Part shown: piece after piece, positions 55,830-64,000 of the stretch
Layout of the letters: each line of letters starts with the position of its first letter
How positions within the stretch are numbered: position 1 is the first letter of the stretch
Assembly: GCF_032118995.1 (NCBI RefSeq)
Contig: NC_092669.1
Coordinates: forward strand, 1,302,001 to 1,366,000
Direction of reading: 5' to 3'
DNA: 64,000 nucleotides
Source: Asterias amurensis
Taxonomy: Eukaryota; Echinodermata; Asteroidea; Forcipulatida; Asteriidae
Notes under the pieces: model-generated
Databases searched by the model: none
What the model saw: the letters and a program-made list of their open reading frames with translations, nothing else
What the model was told of the DNA's origin: nothing
Translations under genes and position numbers: made by a program

Positions 55830-58800
55830 CTAAGCTTCAAAGATAAGAAAACCAGAGAAAGTTGTGAATCTGTAATGGCTGCTGTACAGCTCTCGGCCAT
55901 CGTACAATTGCAGATAAACTTGGTCACTATCCTCAAGATCTAAGATGACGCTGTTACTAGCACCATCTTCGGTATCTGTGATGCCATAGTCTATGACACC
56001 AACAGTGTGGTCACCTAGAAATACAAGAAAAAAATGCATTAGCCAAGATTTGCAAGATTTGAGTGTGTTTGAATGGTGTCAAAATTTCATTGTTTTTCAC
56101 ATCTTTATCAATATTTTGTATACATTTTTAATATTATTTATTTCTGGTACCAAGGATGCATCATTAGTGAACTTAGCTTGTACAGTATCAAATAAATAAA
56201 GAAAATAATGTTTAATTTTTAAAATGTCAGCAATTATAGGTTTTGCAAATACTTTAGACGGGGAAGATATTTTTAAACAAAATTTGACACATTTTTATTA
56301 TTATTTCCATGTTATTTTGGTAAAACAAATGATAAAATATTGTGTAAAAAAATCCTATCCTCCCCGGCGGGGAATCGAACCCCGGTCTCCTGAGTGACAG
56401 TCAGAGATACTTACCACTATACTACCGAGGATTGGCGAGTAACTAAGGATTTCGTTATCCAATGAACAAAGTAGCGTGTATGTTACGCAATGTTAGTCTT
56501 TGTCCAAGGTGTTTGTATGATTTCCATGATTCAACACACAACATTTTAAGATGAATGTGATGTTTATCAGTGTTTTGGTGATAAAGATTGTGACATTTAA
56601 CAATTCATGTTTGAGATAAGCCAAGCAATAAAATTGTGCTTGTTTGCATTTTTACAAACGGAAAACCAACCAGATACGGGTCTGGCATCACGACCACGCA
56701 TCACATGGGGAAAATTTGTGCATGGCACTGTGACGACCAAAGTTCACGCATAAACAATGTCCTCTATGCAATACTATCCGGAGGACATTATTGCATAAGC
56801 CTGACCGCCTGACGGTTTTGCATAATGCAATTGTGTCCGCCCGGACACATTTGCATATGCAGTTGTGTCCGCCCCGTGCAAAACCGTCCTTGCAGTAAAG
56901 TCGACGGAACACGTTCGCCATTTTTTTACAAGCTAAGGAAAAGCGCATGTCATGAATGACATGGGAGAAAGCCCCGGACACGATTGCACATGCAAAAGTG
57001 TCCGGAGCGCGGACACCATTGCATCTGACACCGGCTGCCTCCATGGTTTAATTGAGGGGGCGAAAGAACAGGGTTTTTTCTTCCCATTCTCACTAAATAG
57101 TTGATCAAGGTTATAAGCATCACCTAATCATGAGTGACACACTGAATTTTTAAATAAATACGTAGACCGACCCGCCCCCCCCCCCCTCAATACGGCGACG
57201 AATTCTGTACAATTTCGTCTGATACAGCGCCCTCTTTTGAAGTTTCCAGTTCCCGCCCATGATATTAATACAAAGTCCTCCTACGAAACATCTGTTGATT
57301 TCACAAAAAGCTTAGATTGATCTTAAGCTGTGTATTCAACAATTAATTGCTAAGCGCAGGACGGTGTTATGTCACACTACAGATCACTATGGTAATAATT
57401 GGCTTTGTGGAAGTCGAGCACTGCCTGGACGTTTGGCGGGGTTGGTTCGGGGCGGGGCTTTGGTTATAGGGGTGGGTGTGACGGCGAAATTTCTAATTTT
57501 TACCTCCATGACAACTAAGACAGACTCACCGTTTTTAAGCAGCTGGACAAGAGGGAAATTTTGATTGGATGACTTGTAGATGTTGACGGAAAAGTAGTAA
57601 GTCCCTGGAAAGAAATTTTAATTACTTTGATTAAACATAAAGTCTAAGAAAAAATAGAGAAAAGTCACATCAAAATTTGGCAAAATAGTACTTTATGATT
57701 TTGTTGTTGATGTTGTTGATGTTTGTTGTTGTTGTTGTTTGTTGTTGTTGTTGTTGTTTTTTGCATTCTCAACATAACATCTCAAAGTTGAGCTTTTCTT
57801 ACCAGGAACGTAACAGTGGAAAATCCCAGTCTCCTCATCAAAATGTCCGCCTTGATTGGTGAAGATCTTCTGGTAAGTTAATATGATTGGTCCGTTGGTT
57901 GCCAGGAGACTGGTTGTCCTGGCAGCGGAAAATGCTACTTTTCTCCGGGAGTTTCTCCCGTTGCTGTTAGGGTTCCTTGGAGGGTCGGTCTCGGGCGGGG
58001 GAGGGCAGGCTTTACACTCCCCGATTTCGCCCTTCACTCCAGGGAAACCTCGCCCTCCTTTTATACCTGTAATTAAAGAGTTTTGAAAGTACTAGTATTT
58101 TTCCAGTTATATTTATTCATAAAATAAAATTATTTATTCATTCATAAAATAATGGTTTGTTATACAAAATAATTATATGGAGTTTCGAAGTGATATTTTT
58201 ATGAGTTATATTCATTCATTCATACATCGATGGTTTATTGGTTTAAAAAATTTACAAATCGCGACATCGGGCAAATTACAAGTAAATTTACAATAAAAGT
58301 ATTTAAACAATAAGAAATATTAGAACAAGAACAATGGAAAACAACAATAATTTTGTTTATCTTCAATGCTAAAAAAAAGAAAGGAATACAATTATGTTGT
58401 AAAAAAAATACCTATCCTCCCCGGCGGGGAATCGAACCCCGGTCTCCTGAGTGACAGTCAGAGATACTTACCACTATACTACCGAGGATTGGCAGCAATA
58501 AAAGGATTTCTTTACGCAATCAGCAAAGCAGCATAGACCTAAAGTTCGCACTGCTAGCCTTTGTTCAAGGCGGATATAATTATTGTCCATCTAAAAAAAA
58601 CAATTTTAAGATGGAAAAAAGTACGTAAAATAATTGTTCATCAGTGACTTAGTGACCAAGAGTGACACACATAGTAATGGGTTGAGTTGACCCATGGAAA
58701 AAACATCTCGTTTGCATTTTTACAAACAACACTGTAAAAAATAATAAATAGGGCTAGGGCCTATAATGAGATATACATTCAATCAATGTTCATCAAGTTT

Positions 58801-59598
58801 TGTGATTTACCATCAAAGCCATTTATCCCAGCTGGTCCCGATGCTCCGGGTGGGCCGGGTGTTCCGGCTATACCGTGTTTCCCTGGTAGACCCATCGACC
58901 CCGTATCACCCTTTAATCCTGTGTCACCTTTATCTCCTGTCGGTCCGGTAAAACCAGGACCGCCTGGAGGACCTGGGAGTTAAAGCAGAAAGACCGTTAA
59001 TTATACAAACTTAATTAATAACTTATTTTGTGATGAATGTCCTTGCCGTGGTGCTATTTTGGTCTCTCTTATCCTTTCATTTTTGGGATTTTGTTCTCGG
59101 CTGGGGAGACGTGTTTTGTTAAAATGTATTTGTTGTTGTTGCTGTATTTGTATTGTTGTTGTTGTTGTTGATGTTGTTTAATTCAAAAACAGGTTATTTA
59201 CCATTGATACCAGGAACTCCTTGCTCCCCCTGTTCACCTTTCGTCCCAGGTCTCCCAGCAGGACCAGGCTGCCCATTATTTCCATTATTCCCAGGATTAC
59301 CCGGGAATCCAGACGGGCCTTGCGACCCCGGGAATCCTGGCGTACCGATCGGGCCCTGCGGACCGGGCATCCCGATGACGATGGGTGAAGCACATGGTAG
59401 CTTCTCCTGGGGGTAGCACGTCTGCTCAGGGGGTGGGTGCTCTGGTTGCTGCTGGGTCTCTTGCTCGGTGATTGGTTGAGTGGTGTTCTCTGTTAAGCCA
59501 GCTACGTCTGGTGGTTGGTCGACGCCGGCATGGCAGTAGCCAATTAGAAATGACATGCAAATTATCATGACAGGAGTTGAGAAAAGGGTGTACTTCAT
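55830..59598 (-). CDS. Secreted collagen-like protein with C-terminal C1q domain
   Basis: Five exons join in frame to 360 residues: 59202-59598, 58811-58972, 57803-58066, 57530-57604, 55830-56014. The start [20 protein letters not shown] is a signal peptide, followed by a Pro/Gln/Thr-rich linker with a few cysteines. Two blocks of Gly-X-Y repeats (about residues 77-190, from [16 protein letters not shown] on) form a collagen stem. A short CKACPPPP hinge leads to a C1q globular domain (about 225-360). It shows the family marks [47 protein letters not shown] and [12 protein letters not shown]. Such proteins form trimers and act outside the cell in immune recognition, adhesion or adipokine-like signalling; which of these applies here is unknown. 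The acceptor TCTGTCACCAG just before the ATG suggests an upstream non-coding exon. Two tRNA genes lie in its introns. Confidence 0.95.
56360..56431 (-). tRNA. trnD: tRNA-Asp (GTC)
   Basis: A 72-nt cloverleaf without intron: acceptor TCCTCGG/CCGGGGA with discriminator G, D arm TAGTATAGTGGTAAGTA, anticodon loop CTGTCAC (GTC), and T arm CGGGGTTCGATTCCCCG. Both internal promoter boxes are intact, and the minus strand has a T-run terminator just after the gene. It lies in the last intron of the C1q gene, on the same strand. Confidence 0.95.
56688..57060. repeat. Dyad-rich block with TGCAT and GTGTCCG motifs
   Basis: Repeated pieces such as GGACACATTTGCATATGCA, TTGTGTCCGCC, GACATTATTGCATAAGC and GGACACGATTGCACATGC alternate in both orientations. 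One near-palindrome reads GGACACA...TGCATATGCA...TGTGTCC. It is more GC-rich than its surroundings and has no frame with a known domain. Perhaps a decayed inverted-repeat transposon. Confidence 0.5.
58417..58488 (-). tRNA. trnD: tRNA-Asp (GTC), second copy
   Basis: Identical over all 72 nt to the gene at 56360-56431, 2057 bp away and in the same orientation. The flanks are related too ('gaggattggc' on one side, a T-run terminator on the other) but have diverged, so the duplication is older than the sequence identity of the tRNAs suggests. Lies in the second intron of the C1q gene. Confidence 0.95.
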
Positions 59599-60314
59599 GA
59601 TATCTGGTGACAGAAAGGAAGAATAGTTGAAATGAAAGAAGTGCCAGTGAAGTCCTTAAATAACGAAACATGCATTTAGTAGGCCTATTCGTATTCCCTT
59701 TAATAACATAAATGAAGGTTAATTGGGGGTTATACCTCCGGCCCCAAATCCCCGAAGGAAAAACAAAACAAATCGATTGAATAAATGGCAAATGACAATA
59801 CGCTTAGCTACATAAATGGAAAGTATCGTGAAACAAAGACATAGATCATTAAATCTTTAAATTCTATAACCCTTTGTGCCAAATAACAATAAGTTACCAA
59901 CAAACAGTTATACAGTGCCAACACGTTATAGTGAAGGTTGCTTCAAACCAAAATACCCCAACTCTTCTTGCAAAGAAACTTTCACGTAATTGTTTTGGAC
60001 CTCTTTTATGAAACTAACGAAATTATGATTATGTTTAAACTTGCGTCTCGACAAATACTTACCACGCAAAGCAGTGCACGGCTTCTTGAAGAAAATACCA
60101 CCTTTCCTGCCTATAATATCGAAATAAAACTACTTCTTGCGTATTTTTAACACGATGACTGGATTTCTCGAACGATGTCGACGGTAGCTACAACTCGATT
60201 AAGGTTTCCGCAAAAAGCAGTTTCACTTTTATCTTCTCGACACAGGCAACTTCTAACCCTGGTCCGACCGGATATGAAATAATATTTGGTTTGCTTGCAC
60301 TTGCTTGTCGCCCC

Positions 60315-60321
60315 TTTTATA
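60315..60321 (-). promoter_or_regulatory. TATA box of the C1q gene (putative)
   Basis: The minus strand reads CTATAAAAGGGGCG, a strong TATA match. It is 717 bp upstream of the start codon. With the acceptor seen next to that ATG, it predicts a leader exon starting near 60288. The donor of the leader exon was not identified. Another TATAAAAG on the plus strand near 60447 may be chance. Confidence 0.5.
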
Positions 60322-62248
60322 GGCTTCAATTATTTTTGAAATAACAATAGCAATTTATCAGGCCAAAATAAAATAAAATTGTTTGTCATCCAGAATGTTG
60401 AACAAGAAAACCAATCTGAAATGAAATTGTGCGCCTGCAACTTCCTTATAAAAGAGGGGAGATTTCCGGGTTGGTTTTGAGTTGATGGGGTGGGGGACCC
60501 TGGTCTCTAAAGGTATAACAAGAAGGGTAAGATATTTCGGAAGGGGTCCACAAGGGAGTGGAGTGGGCTGATTATTTTTGTGAAATACTATTTTCGGGGG
60601 CGGGGCGTATAGTGGGTGTTGGTGATATCCAACATTGGGGTAGTGACAAGTTTCTTGGAACCGGAATCAAGTGGAGGCGGTGTCATAGCAAGGTATAAAG
60701 ACGGTCTTGAGGGAGATGGCACAGATGGGTTTATGGCGCGTATACCAAAGTCTGATTTAGTGTCATGCCCCAAACAACCCTTGCAGTATCATTGTCAATA
60801 CTTTTCACTGTGCACTCACGTAGAAACTTTGAGACATAAACGACGGTCTCTCATTAAAAGTTTAAAGGTCTCAAAATATACCTTAAAACTTTACCAAGCG
60901 GGAATAGATAAGGACATTAAATATGAAAACAAAACAGCCATAGAATTATGAATGTATCGCACTAGAATTACAGAAAACATGATTTTATTTCTCTGAGGCC
61001 TCGGAGGAATTGTGTTTGAACAAGGTCCACCGGAAAGGGGAATTTATGCCAGTCAGTGATTTAAAACAAATTGAGTGTGGGTTGGTGGTCGTTATTGCTT
61101 GAAAATTACAAACCCGGGGGGGGGGGGGGGGGGGTTCTCATGTGACTCAGAGTTCACAGGAAACATTGTGACAATGAAAGATAAGGAATTAAACAAAGAC
61201 ATGTTCTCAACTTGTGTTGTATAGAAGTTTGGGCTTTTGCATGAGTAAAATAAATGTTTTTTCAAAGTGTAGGCCTAATGTCTTTCCATTTCCAGTGTGC
61301 CATGAAAGTGTTTAGTTTGACTGGAAATTTTTGGTAGGGCCCTACTCGGTATGGGCATGGAGGAACCCTCTTTTGTTTGATTAAGTTTTAGGAGAGTACC
61401 CCTCTTTTGTGAAGAAGTTTAGGAATTACACATTCCAAAGTTCAAAAGTGTAATTAAGTCTTTCCTGTGCGCCATGAATGTTTAGCTTCACTGGGAATAT
61501 TTGGTGCTTGTGTTTTCATCATGGAAATGCTTGGAAACGCAGGAATAATGGGACATTTTTCGGGCGGTAGTTAGTGTGCATGTGGAAAATAGTGTGTAAG
61601 TGGGGGAGGGGGGTCCAACTCTGCCCCCATTTCTGGCATGGTATAACTTCTTTGACGGCTCCGTTGATATTGCTTTTCTCTACGTTTCTACGAGTGAACC
61701 CCAGTCTTCATCAGAAGATTAGTCCTATGTAATAATTTGTCAAGGTCAATCAAAAGAAGATAAACCAGATTGTTGCATAAGCAAATCATCTCTGCCCACG
61801 TCCTTTGTGAAAAGAAAAAACTATGTAATACTTTGTCAAGGTCAATAAAAAGAAGATAAACCAGATTGTTGCATAAGCAAATCAACTCTGCCCACGTCCT
61901 TTGTGAAAAGAAAAAACTATGTAATACTTTGTCAAGGTCAATCAAAAGAAGACTAAACCAGATTGTTGCATAAGCAAATCAACTATGCCCACGTCCTTTG
62001 TGAAAAGAAAAGAGACAACTGGGCAAGAAAAAAAGATCATGTTCCTATACTTTTGTAGACATAAATTAAAGGGGTAAAAAATCAGCTGAAAAGAGGAAGT
62101 CACGTGGCCAAGATCGGTATGTCAATGGTAGATGCATCCAAATGACCAAAGCTTAATTAACTATACAAACGAATTGGCTCAAATTAACCAAGGCAACCCA
62201 GACATGAAAGCACCGACACTTGGATAAAACACGATTTGAGAAGGTGCT
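60322..62248. other. Intergenic, nothing gene-like recognised
   Basis: Contains a G-run of about 20 at 61113-61133 and a tandem repeat near 61725. The 111-codon plus frame at 60616 and the overlapping minus frame show no domain. Confidence 0.5.
61725..62012. repeat. 96-bp tandem repeat, three copies
   Basis: TATGTAATACTTTGTCAAGG, CAGATTGTTGCATAAGCAAA and GCCCACGTCCTTTGTGAAAA recur about every 96 bp with few differences, indicating a recent expansion. Confidence 0.93.
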
Positions 62249-62632
62249 TAAAGGCAGTGGACACTATTGGTATTTACTCAAATGATTATTAGCATAAAAC
62301 CTTACTTGGTGACGAGTAATGGGGAGAGATTGATGGTACAAAACATTGTGAGAAACGGCTCCCTCTGAAGTGCCATAGTTTTCGAGAAAGAAGTAATTTT
62401 CCACGAATTTGATTTCGAGACCTCAAGTTAAGAACTTGAGGTCTCGAAATCAACCATCTAAACGCACCCAACTTCGTGTGACAAGGGTGTTTTTTCTTTC
62501 ATTCTTATCTCGCAAGTTCGATGACTGATTGAGCTCAAATTTTTCACAGGTTTGTTATTTCATGCATAGGTTGAGATACACCAACTGTGAAGGCTAGTCT
62601 TTGACAATTACCAATAGTGTCCACTGTCTTAA
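62249..62632 (-). mobile_element. MITE family A (copy 13)
   Basis: Complete. The central palindrome is well preserved (TTTCGAGACCTCAAG...CTTGAGGTCTCGAAA). Confidence 0.93.
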
Positions 62633-62994
62633 ACACGCTCCTTCACCTATGGAAAACACATGTGCAGACAGCAATAAAGACAATCACACACTTTATGTTG
62701 TTGGTCCTAGCAGCACTTTCGCATTTATTTGTTTTAGTTGTCATATTTTTACACCGATGTCACAAATCACAGCAAATAGTTTTCTTTCTTACATATATTT
62801 ACAATTTATTTATTTATTTTGGTACAGAGGACAGTGCAGTAATTAAATACAGCGATTAATAATACTGTGGATATACAATTAATGTAAATTATGCATTAAT
62901 TAAAGGTCAAAGATATGAATAAAGAAATGAATATGTATGTTTTGAGTGACCTTCAACTGACCTTTTGCTCCGACGCCAGAACTCCACTAAACCC

Positions 62995-63381
62995 TTTAAA
63001 GGCAGTGGACACTATTGGTAATTACTCAAATAATTGTCATAAAACCTTTCTTGGTAACGAGTAATGGGGAGAGGTTGATATAGTATAAAACATTGTGAGA
63101 AACGGCTCCCTCTGAAGTGATGTAGTTTTCGAAATAGAAGTTATTTTCCACGAATTTGATTTCGAGACCTCAGAATATAGATTTTGAGGTCCCGAAATCA
63201 AGCATCTGAAAGCACACAACAATTCGTGTGACAAGGGTGTTTTTTTCTTTCATAGTTATCTCGCAACTTCAACGACCAATTGAGCTCAAATTTTCACAGG
63301 TTTGTTATTTTGTGCATATGATGAGTTACAGTATACACACCAAGTGAGAAGACAATTACCAATAGTGTCCAGTGTCTTTAT
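62995..63381 (-). mobile_element. MITE family A (copy 14)
   Basis: Complete; left end TTTAAAGGCAGTGGACACTA, right end ATAGTGTCCAGTGTCTTTA. Same orientation as copy 13, 360 bp away. Confidence 0.93.
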
Positions 63382-64000
63382 TGACTTTCTGTCATTGGTA
63401 AAATAATGAACAAAAAATTGCAGAACATATGCAGTTAACATGATTTAAAAATCACTGTTAATCCAATCCAATGGAAAACAAATTGGGGGAGGGGAGGGAA
63501 ATCACACAACAAGCTTTCTCCTTAAACCCTGTTTATAGGAGTGAGCTTTAAGTGTTTTGTACATTTGTAAAAGTGACCTTTTTGATTTGAACAACTTTCT
63601 TCTTTTATTCTCTCATCCTATGTACTCTTCAAAACTTAAAGCTGTTGGTAATCAAACTGTGAACGGCAAACGCAAATAGAAAAATACAAAAGTCTCCTTT
63701 GTACAATCAGAAACAATATGAGATGGTGATGGTATTTAAGGAAAACGCCAGCAGTGCTTTCTATTTACAAAAAAGTGTCATCAATGAAAGGTAGGCACGA
63801 GGGGCGCCAGGGAGGGAGGTGGGGGGGGGGTGGGGGGCACGTGACAGCAGGATATCATCTTTGGGGGTCCAACAACCCTCCTACTGTTGGACCATTCAAT
63901 GTCATCCACTGTGGTTTTAAACGATAGATGAATTACAATATGATACATGTTGTGAATGCATCTACACAGTATACAGTCAACCCTCCTACTGCCTGACCAT
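63382..64000. other. Intergenic end of window
   Basis: No gene seen. A G-rich run lies at 63816-63838, and a CAACCCTCCTACTG motif occurs at 63879 and again at 63979, perhaps the start of a local repeat that continues outside. Confidence 0.4.

Noticed and set aside
60616-60951. 111-codon plus-strand frame after a plus-strand TATAAAAG
   Set aside because: No domain, Kozak support or splice sites; the TATA match alone is weak in AT-rich DNA.
1-64000. Retrovirus-like or Polinton fossils
   Set aside because: I looked for long terminal repeats and for capsid, envelope or integrase-like frames and saw none; mobile DNA here is MITEs, SINEs and one LINE fragment.

Overview
The window looks like nuclear DNA of an echinoderm, most likely a sea star. 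This is inferred from compact intron-rich animal genes, canonical GT-AG introns, an LGR whose seven-helix domain is of the bursicon-receptor type, and a very high load of short inverted-repeat transposons. Species identity cannot be proven from the sequence alone.

Layout. (1) 1-3019: repeat-rich flank with one possible terminal exon of an unidentified gene (2160-2396). (2) 3020-20047, + strand: twelve 3' exons of a leucine-rich-repeat G-protein-coupled receptor (about 13 LRRs, hinge, seven helices, a cytoplasmic tail of about 430 residues). The gene starts upstream of the window. The intron before its seven-helix exon is almost filled by a 5.4-kb minisatellite with a 48-bp unit built round an 18-bp perfect palindrome. 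(3) 20048-32817: 12.8 kb of intergenic DNA, mostly MITEs, SINEs and tandem repeats. (4) 32818-48448, - strand: LIN9, subunit of the MuvB/DREAM cell-cycle complex, in 14 exons that join in frame to 558 residues. A possible small gene or alternative first exon (38199-38483) sits in its large intron 11. (5) 48686-53147, + strand: SPTY2D1 (SPT2 histone chaperone), six exons, 506 residues, head-to-head with LIN9 across 237 bp. (6) 55830-59598, - strand: a secreted collagen/C1q-domain protein, five coding exons, 360 residues, with two identical tRNA-Asp(GTC) genes in its introns and a TATA box near 60318. (7) 60322-64000: intergenic, with MITEs and a 96-bp tandem repeat.

The genes do not form an operon-like unit. 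The one likely functional link is the LIN9/SPTY2D1 divergent pair, two chromatin/cell-cycle genes sharing one short promoter. At least 14 copies of one MITE family and about 10 of another lie in introns and intergenic DNA. No retrovirus-like, Polinton or toxin fossil was recognised. The strongest candidates for something unusual are the palindromic minisatellite inside the receptor gene, the nested exon with a cell-cycle-type promoter inside LIN9, a 46-bp perfect palindrome, and the tRNA pair inside the C1q gene.
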